Below, piece after piece: positions 7,352-15,100 of a DNA stretch of 64,000 nt. The position numbers and the translations under genes are program-made. The DNA lies in the NCBI RefSeq assembly GCF_013004375.1, contig NZ_JABERI010000041.1:153496-217495 (forward strand), in the 5' to 3' direction. Numbering within the stretch: position 1 is the stretch's first letter; every line of letters begins with the position of its first letter. Origin of the DNA: Acinetobacter terrae. GTDB taxonomy: Bacteria > Pseudomonadota > Gammaproteobacteria > Pseudomonadales > Moraxellaceae. The notes under the pieces were generated by a model, which worked only from the letters and a program-made list of their open reading frames with translations, was not told the DNA's origin and did not search any database.

Positions 7352-8224
7352 CTAGACACACGTAACCATCTTTTGATGGGCCTTTTCATAATCTAATGGA
7401 GAACGCTGACCATTGGAACCATGTCGTCGTTTCGAGTTGTAAAACATTTCAATATATTCAAATATGTCTGCTCTAGCATCTGATCTCGATACGTAAATTT
7501 TCTTCTTAATACGCTCTCGCTTTAGCAACTGAAAGAAACTCTCAGCAACAGCATTATCATGGCAATTTCCTCTCCTGCTCATACTACTTTCCAGATTATG
7601 ATGTTTGAGGAAATCTTGCCATTCATGACTTGTATATTGGCTACCTTGATCTGAGTGGATGAGTACTTTGTTCTTCGGTTTCCTTCGCCATAGAGCCATC
7701 AATAAGGCATCTAAAACCAGATCTGTCGTCATTCTCGATTTCATAGACCAACCAACAACAAGACGTGAAAATAAGTCAATCACCACAGCAAGGTATAGCC
7801 ATCCTTCATGTGTACGAATATAAGTAATGTCAGTCACCCACAGTTGGTTGGGATGAGTTGGATTAAACTGCCGATCTAAAGTATTTTCAGCCACAACCGC
7901 TGAAGTCCCAGTATGTACTCTAGGTTTACGATAGCCACGTTGTGATTTAAGACCACCCACTTTCATCAACCGATGGACTCGATTGATTCCACAACTTTCA
8001 CCTATGTCTTTTAAGTCACAGTAAATCTTACGATAGCCGTAAACTCCACCAGATTCGAGCCAGAATTGTTTAATCAATCCTGAAAGCTCTTGCCGTTTCT
8101 GAGCAGTCTTACTGATGGGTTGCTTTAACCATGCGTAATAGCCACTGTGATGAACATCTAAAGTTGAACACAAACGACGGATCGGCCAGATACGCTGGTT
8201 GTCCTGAATAAAGGCATACCTCAC
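7352..8224 (-). CDS. IS3-family transposase OrfB (DDE integrase domain)
   Basis: 290-aa catalytic part of the transposase. It has an N-terminal HTH_21-type region (GVYGYRKIYCDL, CGINRVHRLMK) and an rve/DDE core with all three acidic residues in context: WVTDITYI, LIHSDQGSQYTS and NAVAESFFQLLKRE. In the -1 frame from the A7 run at 8254-8260 the sequence reads KKSRGVLRKPVQVRYAF without a stop, so an OrfAB fusion can be made by programmed frameshifting, as is normal in this family. No disabling change seen. Confidence 0.92.
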   Translation of the reverse strand: MRYAFIQDNQRIWPIRRLCSTLDVHHSGYYAWLKQPISKTAQKRQELSGLIKQFWLESGGVYGYRKIYCDLKDIGESCGINRVHRLMKVGGLKSQRGYRKPRVHTGTSAVVAENTLDRQFNPTHPNQLWVTDITYIRTHEGWLYLAVVIDLFSRLVVGWSMKSRMTTDLVLDALLMALWRRKPKNKVLIHSDQGSQYTSHEWQDFLKHHNLESSMSRRGNCHDNAVAESFFQLLKRERIKKKIYVSRSDARADIFEYIEMFYNSKRRHGSNGQRSPLDYEKAHQKMVTCV

Positions 8225-8502
8225 CTGGACTGGCTTGCGAAGTACACCGCGGCTTTTTTTAATATGTCTCTTTCTTCTGTGACTCTTTGAAGTTCTTTTT
8301 TTAGCTTTGCCAATTCCGCAAGTGGATCACCAGATTCTGTGATTTTAGGCTGTTGAGGATCATAACGTTTAATCCAGGCATAAAGACTATGCGTGGTTAT
8401 ACCTAAACGTGCGGCAACTTCAGCCACGCTATGACCTTTTTCAGTCACTTGCTTTACTGCTTCAATTTTGAATTCTTCAGGATATCGTTTGCTACTGCTC
8501 AT
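8221..8502 (-). CDS. IS3-family transposase OrfA (HTH_Tnp_1)
   Basis: 93-aa DNA-binding subunit: SKRYPEEFKIEAVKQVTEKGHSV, helix-turn-helix, then VAARLGITTHSLYAWIKRY, and a leucine-zipper-like tail (ELAKLKKELQRVTEERDILKKA). I start it at the ATG at 8502, 7 nt after GAGG. The end of the gene contains the slippery tract at 8254-8260 for the -1 shift into orfB. Confidence 0.9.
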   Translation of the reverse strand: MSSSKRYPEEFKIEAVKQVTEKGHSVAEVAARLGITTHSLYAWIKRYDPQQPKITESGDPLAELAKLKKELQRVTEERDILKKAAVYFASQSR

Positions 8503-8623
8503 AAACACCTCGTTAATTAGCCATTTTATCTAACTAAAGAGTGTCTACAAAATTGGTGGCTATTCAATAAGTGTAGTTTACTATTTGGTATAAAATATTA
8601 TGCTGAGGCTAGGGTTTTGATAG

Positions 8624-8860
8624 CTACGATTTCTGTTTGGCTTTTTGGCGTAAGACATACAAATATAAGCTTTCTACTTTTTCACGTGCCCATGGTGTGG
8701 TACGTAAGAATCGCAATGATGATTTAACACTTGGATCTATGCAAAAACATCTAATTTCAATTTTACGATTTAAGCCTTCAAAGCCACCGTAGTAATCCAA
8801 TAATTCATCCAAAATGTCAGCAAGTTTTTTGCCGTGTAAAGGGTCATTGGAGGTGTTCAT
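8624..8860 (-). CDS. DUF2132 / VF530-family small protein
   Basis: 78-aa protein matching the VF530 family: DPLHGKKLADILDELLDYYG, FEGLNRKIEIRCFCIDPSVKSSLRFLRTTPWAREKVESLYL. The family is a small DNA-binding-like fold of unknown function, common in gamma-proteobacteria. The gene stands alone between the two insertion sequences and seems intact. An in-frame start with MNTSNDPLHG gives the usual family length. Confidence 0.85.
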   Translation of the reverse strand: MNTSNDPLHGKKLADILDELLDYYGGFEGLNRKIEIRCFCIDPSVKSSLRFLRTTPWAREKVESLYLYVLRQKAKQKS

Positions 8861-9043
8861 AATAGATCAACCATATTTTGGGAGGCCATTATTATAACCT
8901 GAGCTAGTTGGAAAATGAGAGGGTTGGAATTTAAATGTAATTAACATAGAAAATTACAGCTTATCTTCCTATTTACAACAGTGCTGATGCATAAAATATT
9001 TCGAATAATTAATAATTCAAAGAAAGCTTTTTAATATTGCAAT
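8861..9043. other. Intergenic gap, nothing recognised
   Basis: AT-rich spacer between the VF530 gene and the IS5 element. No ORF with a ribosome site and no clear hairpin. Confidence 0.4.
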
Positions 9044-9129
9044 AGACCTCTTTCATAAATCAAAAAATGATCTTCTTTTTGGTTAATATTTGCACTCCGG
9101 ATTTCTTAGCATTCGTGCATAATCTGCGG

Positions 9130-9157
9130 ATGAAATACATCGATTCAAACAAGCTTT
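9130..9157 (+). pseudogene. IS5 transposase, first codons left of the inversion
   Basis: ATG at 9130 begins MKYIDSNKL on the plus strand and runs into the inversion point at AGCTTT. When the neighbouring segment is flipped, the frame continues SDPQFKRYTGISWSTFYL, the normal N terminus of this transposase group. Confidence 0.7.
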
Positions 9158-9515
9158 TCTTCTGTTTTTTTAGGCCTTTGTATTGGAATTTCTGTGGCAT
9201 CCACGATCACAACATTCCAGTCGATGCCTTCGCCCTCGGGTAAATCTTTGGGTAAATTAAACAGATTGGACCGAATTAGGCAGTCTTCAACATGACGGAC
9301 AATTCTTGAGGCTGTGGGCTCTGAAACCCCGTAACTCGTCGCAACGTGAAATAAGGTTCGGTATTCCCGCCAATAGCTCAGACAGAGCAGAACCTGATCC
9401 TCCAGGCTTAACTTGGGCGGTCTGCCTTTGGCAGGGACATGTATTTTCAATTGCTCAACCATTAAATAGAAGGTTGACCATGAGATGCCTGTGTATCGCT
9501 TGAACTGAGGATCAG
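9158..9515 (-). pseudogene. IS5 transposase, N-terminal and central part, inverted
   Basis: Read on the minus strand this segment gives PQFKRYTGISWSTFYLMVEQ, then the HTH-like region (LEDQVLLCLSYWREYRTLFH, VATSYGVSEPTASRIVRHVE) and the first DDE aspartate in WNVVIVDATEIPIQRPKK. The next run of seven A residues carries one base too many; with six the frame would read QKKSYSGKKKTHTF and join the distal part. Both the inversion and the +1 change block a normal product. Confidence 0.8.
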
Positions 9516-9949
9516 AAAGCTATAGCGGCAAGAAAAAGACCCATACCTTTAAAGTACAGGCCATGATTCACTACAAGACTCGGCAAATTCTGAGTTTATG
9601 TAGCAGTCGCGGTGCAGTGCATGATTTCGAGTTGTTCAAATGCAATTTAAACCAGATTCCTTTGGGGTCTTTTATCCTTGCAGATAAAGGCTATCAGGGG
9701 ATTTATACTTTGTATCCCAATAGCCTGTTGCCTTTAAAAGCCAAAAGACCCTGTAAATTGGATCCTGAACTAAAAATCTATAATCAGGAAATCAATAAAA
9801 GAAGAATAGGAATAGAGCATGTATTTGGCAGTCTAAAAACTTTCAAGATCCTTGCGGAACGTTATCGAAATAGAGCGAAAAGACTCGGTTTGAGATTCAA
9901 TTTAATTGCTGGAATCTATAACTTGGAGCTGAGTAAAAATGATTTATGA
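9516..9949 (+). pseudogene. IS5 transposase, C-terminal part
   Basis: This is the distal half in the original orientation: SYSGKKKTHTFKVQAMIHY, ILADKGYQGI (second DDE aspartate) and KRRIGIEHVFGSLKTFKILAERYRNR (catalytic Glu), ending LELSKNDL. It has no start or ribosome site of its own. Taken with the inverted part it would make a transposase of about 272 aa. Confidence 0.85.
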
Positions 9950-9958
9950 AAGAGGTCT

Positions 9959-10265
9959 AATGACTACCTAATTATTAGAATAAATAATTCAATAAGTATT
10001 TAAATTTTATTAACTAAATTTATTTACCTAAAATTACATGACTAGTTAATATTAGAATTTCATTCTTTTTGACTAGTTAACTCTTAAAATGAAAAAAACT
10101 CAAAAAATTACCACAATTTCAAAATTAACTTTTATCGACAGCAACCATAGATAGGACAGTGTTTATGAAGTTATGGTTAGGTGTATCGGATTTAACATAA
10201 TATACATTATACGAAATTTAATACATTTAATAAAAGCCACATAACTGTAGCTCTTTATGAAAAGC
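9959..10265. other. Intergenic gap, nothing recognised
   Basis: Very AT-rich 300-nt spacer between the IS5 element and the OmpA-like pseudogene. I see no ORF, tRNA or strong terminator. Confidence 0.4.
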
Positions 10266-11027
10266 TTATAGAACTTCAAACTCGATCCGACGGTTTTTCT
10301 TACGACCTTCAGCTCTTGTGTTATCTGCAACCGGTTTATTGGAACCTAAACCTTCAACACTTAAACGATCTGTTGGAATATTCTTTCCAATTAAATAATT
10401 TTTAACAGCAGCTGCTCGTTCCTGGCTTAAAGTTAAATTTTTAGCTGGATTACCTGAACTATCCGTATGCCCAATAACTTTTACTTGCTTTCCAGCAACC
10501 TTGTTTAAGGCAACTGCCATCTCATCCAAAATTTGGATACCTGATTCAGCCAATATCGCACTCCCAGATTCAAACTCAATAATTCAGTTTTTTAAAGCCT
10601 CATCGATAATTTTCTGTTCTGCCTGATTCACTGTTAATTGAGTATTTAAACGATATGGTGCTTGAACCAAATTCTGAAAATTTACTGTGGTTGGCTGAAT
10701 ATCATTTTGATTTGACATGTTTCCAGCTAATTCAACCTGTGTACCACGTACAGACAATTTTCCTTGTTTAACTTTTTTTAAGTCTTCCATAATGACTTCT
10801 GAAACAGAATCACTCCAGCCATTTGGTGCAGATACAGCACGAACCTGAATTTTATCAACCACTTGATCTTTACCGTAAACAGCATAGATTTTATTTAAAA
10901 TCGCTTGTTTACTCGTTTCATTGGGTACAGCACCTTCAACTACAATCGGTTCTGCATAAGCAATGACTGGGACACTAGACATAAAAAAAGCGATATAAAA
11001 AATACTTTTAATTATTTGTTTTTTCAT
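10266..11027 (-). pseudogene. OmpA-family (TagN-like) envelope protein interrupted by one in-frame TGA
   Basis: The frame is continuous over 254 codons except for a TGA at 10586-10584. If that codon were CGA the protein would read ALKNRIIEFESGSAILAESG, the natural entry into an OmpA C-terminal peptidoglycan-binding domain. The N terminus has a signal peptide (MKKQIIKSIFYIAFFMSSVPVIAYAEP) and a BON-like region (VVEGAVPNETSKQAILNKIY). The OmpA domain shows VIGHTDSSGNPAKNLTLSQERAAAVKNYL and RKKNRRIEFEVL. The gene follows a tagF-like remnant, as tagN does in Acinetobacter type VI secretion loci. A sequencing error at that base is the alternative. Confidence 0.72.
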
Positions 11028-11032
11028 AATTT

Positions 11033-11685
11033 TTATTCATTAATAAATGTTTGTTTAAATAATTTCATAGCTTGACTTAAGCTGAGTTGGCGCTCACTTA
11101 AAGATTTTTCCAAAGTTGCTAAACCGGCATTCTGTTCTCTAAATAAGGATCAATCCAGTTCGCTTCAATCAATGAAACCCAATGTTCGGAATGCATTTTT
11201 TGATTAAATATTTCACTTAATGCAATAATATCAGCACCTTGGAATCCAATCAACAATACGGGTGAATCACGGTGTAAGATTCCAATGAACAATTCGGTAT
11301 TCAGTTTAGAGACAAAACCATTAATTAAATTGACCCAAAATGCGGCAATTTCATAGCAATGACCTGGATTATTTATAGGTAAAATTAGTACCTTTTTTAA
11401 CCGATCAGTTCCTTGTTGAATCACTGGTTGTAACAATAGCCCCAATCCAATCATACTTTGTGCAAATTCATAGGCACTTATTTTCATTAGCTGTAAAAAT
11501 GAATGAATCGTATGATTATCATAAAATGCTGCGCTTTCCGTATTGGTGGATATATGAATTTCATTACTTAATTTACCTAATTTATTCAGCAAAATCTCAG
11601 AATCACGTATGGCATGCATCTCCCGATTTATTTGAAATAAATCAGTTAATGTCTGTTTATAGCGATATGGCCGCTGGAAATCCAT
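11033..11685 (-). pseudogene. TagF-like type VI secretion-associated protein, truncated and frameshifted
   Basis: The intact-looking frame ends at 11119 (PYLENRMPV), but moving one frame at about 11120 continues [20 protein letters not shown] and [12 protein letters not shown] to a stop at 11033, a natural end 5 nt before the OmpA-like gene. So one base was probably lost. The N terminus is also short (about 220 residues in all, against roughly 300 for TagF) and begins at an abrupt junction near 11686. Stretches such as [29 protein letters not shown] and the tail fit TagF (DUF2094) as I recall the family. Identification rests partly on the OmpA-like neighbour. Confidence 0.5.
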
Positions 11686-11689
11686 TCAG

Positions 11690-11793
11690 GATTATGGTCA
11701 TACAGAATATCGTATGCCAGGACTCAGAAAAACGGCTGAAATGGCTGAACAACTCACCTCTGAAGGTCAACTGCTGGCAAATAACATAAATTA
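11690..11793 (+). pseudogene. Possible 3' fragment of an unidentified gene
   Basis: On the plus strand a frame with no start reads QDYGHTEYRMPGLRKTAEMA and EQLTSEGQLLANNIN before a stop at 11793. The amino-acid composition looks like real coding sequence. It meets the truncated TagF-like gene head to head at about 11686, so a rearrangement joint probably lies there. I do not recognise the parent protein. Confidence 0.3.
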
Positions 11794-11842
11794 ATAAAGT
11801 AGCAGCTGAATTAAATTTAGCTGCTTCTTTCAAGATTTGAAA

Positions 11843-12607
11843 CTAATTTAAGTATTTATTCATTTCATCAAGAACTTGTTGAGTTTTCTCTGCATGCAAC
11901 CAATGCCCAGCATCTTCTAGCACTGCAATTTTGGCATGGGGAAATTGCTGCTGGATTGCAGCAAAATGTTCATCTTTACTTATATATGCAGATTTACCGC
12001 CACGAATAAACAATGCTTCTTTTTGCCAAGGCTGAATCACATTCCAATTGATAATATCCGGGTAATGGTTAAATAAAGCTTCAACATTAAATAGCCATTG
12101 TCCCTTGCTAAAGGATTTCATTAAAAATTGAATCACCATTTCTTCATGCAAATATTCACGCATGATCTGCATTGCTTGTTGTCGGCTATCAGTCTGTGCA
12201 TTTTGCACCGCAAATAAGGCTTTAAAAATTTGATCGTGATGACTTTCTTTATATGCAAATGGTGCCATATCCAGAACAACCAATTGTTCCAAACGCTCCC
12301 CTGCGCTATTCGCCAATTGCATGGCAATTTTTCCACCCATTGAATGACCAATCACAGAGAATTTTTGAATATTCAAAGCATCCAGTGTTTCCAGAATATC
12401 CGCTGCCATGACTGCATAATTCATTTCTGGCGAATGCGCTGAATGTCCATGATTACGGACATCAATTTGAATCACTGAATGGGATTCATAATATGCACGT
12501 GCCAGCATGCCCAAATTACTTAAACTGCCAAAAAGACCATGAATAAATACCAGAGGTGTTTTTCCTTTAGCAACTTCATTGAGATAAATTTGATGATTGA
12601 GAATCAT
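11843..12607 (-). CDS. Alpha/beta-hydrolase, YbfF-like esterase
   Basis: 254-aa cytosolic esterase of the alpha/beta-hydrolase fold. The oxyanion region is FIHGLFGSLSNLGMLAR, the DVRNHGHS motif is typical of YbfF, the nucleophile elbow is GHSMGG (Ser about 89), and the catalytic His is in EDAGHWLHAEK near the C terminus. Relatives cleave short acyl-CoA and p-nitrophenyl esters; the physiological substrate is unclear. It is transcribed alone. A repeated motif (12695-12709), possibly its promoter, lies 90-100 nt upstream of the start. Confidence 0.88.
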   Translation of the reverse strand: MILNHQIYLNEVAKGKTPLVFIHGLFGSLSNLGMLARAYYESHSVIQIDVRNHGHSAHSPEMNYAVMAADILETLDALNIQKFSVIGHSMGGKIAMQLANSAGERLEQLVVLDMAPFAYKESHHDQIFKALFAVQNAQTDSRQQAMQIMREYLHEEMVIQFLMKSFSKGQWLFNVEALFNHYPDIINWNVIQPWQKEALFIRGGKSAYISKDEHFAAIQQQFPHAKIAVLEDAGHWLHAEKTQQVLDEMNKYLN

Positions 12608-12694
12608 GGATTTCTTTCATTACATTTTTAGATGAGCTTATGTTTATTGATAATTGGGATTTAATCAATTGCCATTTTTAAAAAATTTACTTTT

Positions 12695-12739
12695 GCTTAG
12701 GCTATTTTAAGGTTATAAAAAATGGATATAAAAAGACTC
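12695..12739 (-). repeat. Repeated intergenic motif, minus strand TAAAATAGCCTAAGC
   Basis: The 15-mer occurs identically at 51455-51469 and 14 of its bases recur at 13587-13600; a close variant is at 22812. The copies at 12695 and 51455 also share AACCT just upstream of TAAAAT and a T-rich run before that (minus-strand sense). TAAAAT would make a reasonable -10 element for the downstream minus-strand gene. Confidence 0.45.
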
Positions 12740-12905
12740 CTCCTCGGCAACATCATTCACTTTGGATAATTTTTAAGATCAAGAAATACACGAGCCTAAA
12801 TTTATAACAATTTATTTAAAAACATATGCTTATATTCAAAATCCCACAGGATTGATCCTTAGCTACATTTAGACCTTTCCTGTTGTCTTACTATTATAAA
12901 GTTGG

Positions 12906-13778
12906 CTATTTGAAATAGTTCAAGGGCAATTTTAAATAGCGAATGCCATTTGCTTCAGCTTCTGGAAATTGCCCGCCTCTCATATTGATCTGGATTGCAG
13001 GTAAAATCAGTTTAGGCATAGACAATGTGGCATCACGGCGGTTTCGCATCTCAATAAATTCGGCTTTAGTGGTACTGGTATTCAGGTGAGTGTTGGTATT
13101 CTTCTGCTCGGCAATACTACTTTCACAGCAATATTCCTGCCGCTCTTTAGGTAAATAATCATGACAGAGGAAAACACGAATATTTTCATCTAATTGATAT
13201 AGCTTTTTGACTGAATCAAATAAATCAGCAGCACTGCCCTTCGGAAAATCACAACGCGCGGTCCCATAATCTGGCATAAATAAGGTATCCCCGACAAATA
13301 CCGCATCCCCAATCACATAGCTTAGACAGGCTGGCGTATGCCCTGGCGTTGGAATGTTATAGGCAGTCAATTCGCCAATGTTAAACTGTTCGCCATCTTC
13401 AAATAAATGATCAAATAATTGATGTGTATTTAAGTATTTGATGTCTATATTATAAATTGCACTAAATGTTTCCTGCACAATGGCAATTTTTTTGCTGATT
13501 GCGATTTTTCCACCTAATTTTTCTTTTAAATACTGTGATGCTGTGAGATGGTCTGCATGGACATGGGTTTCCAGAATCCATTCTACGCTTAGGCTATTTT
13601 GATGTATATAATCGATGATTTGATCTGCATGCGTGGTCTTGGTTGTTGCTGACGATGCATCATAATCCAAAACACTATCAATAATTGCACAGCGCTGACT
13701 TATAGGATCTGTCACGACATAGCTAAAAGTATTGGTCTGCTCATCAAAAAAATGCTGCACTTGTGGATGCTGCATCAT
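12906..13778 (-). CDS. Metallo-beta-lactamase-fold persulfide dioxygenase, Blh/ETHE1-like
   Basis: 290-aa MBL-fold enzyme. The metal site THVHADH (about 68-74) is followed by PTPGHTPAC, VGDTLFMPDYGTARCDFPKG and FLCHDY, the pattern of persulfide dioxygenases (ETHE1, Blh), which oxidise glutathione persulfide to sulfite. The start at 13778 overlaps the stop of the YeeE-type gene (ATGATG over TGA), which supports a coupled operon. With two sulfur-transporter halves upstream this is a sulfide/persulfide detoxification unit. No ArsR-type BigR regulator or rhodanese gene is in the window beside it. Confidence 0.88.
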   Translation of the reverse strand: MMQHPQVQHFFDEQTNTFSYVVTDPISQRCAIIDSVLDYDASSATTKTTHADQIIDYIHQNSLSVEWILETHVHADHLTASQYLKEKLGGKIAISKKIAIVQETFSAIYNIDIKYLNTHQLFDHLFEDGEQFNIGELTAYNIPTPGHTPACLSYVIGDAVFVGDTLFMPDYGTARCDFPKGSAADLFDSVKKLYQLDENIRVFLCHDYLPKERQEYCCESSIAEQKNTNTHLNTSTTKAEFIEMRNRRDATLSMPKLILPAIQINMRGGQFPEAEANGIRYLKLPLNYFK

Positions 13779-14197
13779 GAATTTTTTCCCATTAACTTGC
13801 GATGAATTAACATGCCAATCATCATTGCGGCTATAAAATAAAGGGCTTGATAATATCCCAGACCAATCAGAGTCAGACTGGGTGCTGGACAAATCCCTGC
13901 AATCCCCCAACCGATCCCAAATATCAAACTTCCCGTTACAAGCTTAGAATCTATCTTATTATTTTTAGGTAAATCAATGGTATCTCCATACACTGTTTTA
14001 GGTGCCTGCTGATGGACTGCTTTTTGAAATGGAATAAATGTCACGGCGATCGCACCGAGCATCACAAATGCAAGACTTGGATCCCATTGTCCAAAGAGAT
14101 CTAAAAAATCCAATATCTTTTTCGGATTAGACATACCTGACAGCATAAGTCCGACTGAAAAAATTCCACCAAAGACAAAAGCCCAAAGATTTTTCAT
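13775..14197 (-). CDS. YeeE/YedE-family (DUF6691) membrane protein, sulfur transport, second half
   Basis: 140-aa inner-membrane protein with four likely helices: LWAFVFGGIFSVGLMLSGM, LAFVMLGAIAVTFIPF, VTGSLIFGIGWGIAGICPAP and ALYFIAAMMIGMLIHR. GIGWGIAGICPAPSL carries the conserved Cys of the YeeE/YedE fold that handles thiosulfate or persulfide sulfur. I start it at 14197 (MKNLWAF), where GGAG lies 9 nt upstream, 1 nt beyond the stop of the first half. PmpB-type partner. Confidence 0.85.
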   Translation of the reverse strand: MKNLWAFVFGGIFSVGLMLSGMSNPKKILDFLDLFGQWDPSLAFVMLGAIAVTFIPFQKAVHQQAPKTVYGDTIDLPKNNKIDSKLVTGSLIFGIGWGIAGICPAPSLTLIGLGYYQALYFIAAMMIGMLIHRKLMGKNS

Positions 14198-14198
14198 A

Positions 14199-14615
14199 TC
14201 AGAATGCTCCGGCAATATGGCGAATGATATAAACTGTCACAAACCCTGCGAACATAAATACCAACGTTGCAACGATTGAACGTTTAGACAATCGGCTTAT
14301 TCCACAAATCCCGTGACCACTGGTACAACCACACCCCATTTGGGTACCAAAGCCCACCAATAATCCTGCAACGATCATCATCAACGGGCTGGCAGTGATG
14401 TGGATATTGGGCGCTTGCACCATGCCATAGAAAAATGGCACCACAAATAGCCCCAATACAAACCATAATGCTGGGGTCTTAAATATCGTTTGAGGATTTA
14501 ATACTTGGGCAATGAGGCCACTGACCCCAGCAATACGACCATTGACATACAAATATCCCACTACGGACAAACCTATAAGTGTTCCACCTAGAAATTCGAG
14601 CAGGAAATCGTGCAT
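14199..14615 (-). CDS. YeeE/YedE-family membrane protein, sulfur transport, first half
   Basis: 138-aa inner-membrane protein with helices around FLGGTLIGLSVVGYLYVNG, ALWFVLGLFVVPFF, MMIVAGLLVGFGTQMGCG and SIVATLVFMFAGFVTVYII. The motif GTQMGCGCTSGHGICGISRLS is the signature of the family, with the Cys residues that carry sulfur. I chose the ATG at 14615 with GGAG upstream. Together with the next gene it forms a PmpA/PmpB-like split transporter, followed by the persulfide dioxygenase. Confidence 0.87.
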   Translation of the reverse strand: MHDFLLEFLGGTLIGLSVVGYLYVNGRIAGVSGLIAQVLNPQTIFKTPALWFVLGLFVVPFFYGMVQAPNIHITASPLMMIVAGLLVGFGTQMGCGCTSGHGICGISRLSKRSIVATLVFMFAGFVTVYIIRHIAGAF

Positions 14616-14797
14616 GTCAGAGCGCTCCAAACAATATACTTTTATATATTAAAATATATTCATATAAGTGATATTTTGTGGATTAGATATCGAACGATGA
14701 AAAATCAAGCAAACCTGTCCTATAAATCACTATACGTCTTACACGGCGTAAGTAATATAAAGTATGGTTAAATCTTGTTTAATTTATTGCAGACCTT
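14616..14797. promoter_or_regulatory. Upstream region of the sulfur operon
   Basis: AT-rich region containing a short dyad-like stretch (TATATTAAAATATATTC around 14642-14660) just ahead of the first gene. It could bind a BigR/SqrR-type repressor, but I cannot show this. Confidence 0.3.
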
Positions 14798-15001
14798 TTA
14801 TAAATCCAGACTGATCCCACTCACTACGTCTCCCAATACATCAATTAAATCACTGCCTACTTCTGCTGCCAAATCAAATATATCTAATCCTGAAGTCACA
14901 TCTGTATTGTTATTCTTGTCTTGTTGCTCTTGCTCAATCTCTGGTACAGCAAGATCTGCAGCAATGGTTTCTATCTTTTCAGAAGGTTGAATATTTTCCA
15001 T
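14798..15001 (-). CDS. Small acidic hypothetical protein (67 aa)
   Basis: No family recognised. It is strongly acidic with a Gln/Asn/Asp-rich middle (EIEQEQQDKNNNTDVTSG) and a Gly/Val/Asp-rich tail (DLIDVLGDVVSGISLDL). The start has only a weak ribosome site (AAGG about 11 nt upstream). An overlapping frame on the plus strand looks less like protein. Moderate to low confidence that it is expressed. Confidence 0.45.
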   Translation of the reverse strand: MENIQPSEKIETIAADLAVPEIEQEQQDKNNNTDVTSGLDIFDLAAEVGSDLIDVLGDVVSGISLDL

Positions 15002-15100
15002 TTTTATCTAAGCCTTTGTTATTGACATCTAAATTATTATTTAATTTTATGAACCAGATTTTATAATATACACAATGTTATTTATTTTTAGAGATGATTT

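Larger units (their letters stand above)
7334..8566 (-). mobile_element. IS3-family insertion sequence, apparently complete (about 1.23 kb)
   Basis: The element is bounded by imperfect terminal inverted repeats: TGAATAGCCACTAAAATTCT at the left and, reading inwards from the right, TGAATAGCCACCAATTTTGT, both followed by AGACAC. It carries two overlapping frames, orfA and orfB, in the IS3 layout with a slippery A7 run between them. I see no clear 3- to 4-bp target duplication (AAT at the left, ATA at the right), which fits a deletion beside the element. Confidence 0.88.
9044..9958. mobile_element. IS5-family insertion sequence with an inverted internal segment (defective)
   Basis: Perfect 19-bp terminal inverted repeats (AGACCTCTTTCATAAATCA and its complement) bound a 915-bp element with a 3-bp target duplication AAT on each side. 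The segment 9158-9515 is inverted relative to the rest. Its borders are the 6-bp inverted repeats AGCTTT (9152-9157) and AAAGCT (9516-9521). Turning the segment back rebuilds one transposase gene from ATG 9130 to stop 9949, except for one extra A in an A7 run near 9170. The element is therefore dead as it stands. Confidence 0.88.

Noticed and set aside
9306..9503. 65-codon plus-strand frame in the IS5 element
   Set aside because: Shadow of the inverted transposase segment.
14775..14990. 71-codon plus-strand frame opposite the 67-aa acidic gene
   Set aside because: Ser/Leu/Thr/Cys-rich without ribosome site; the minus-strand frame looks more protein-like, though neither is certain.
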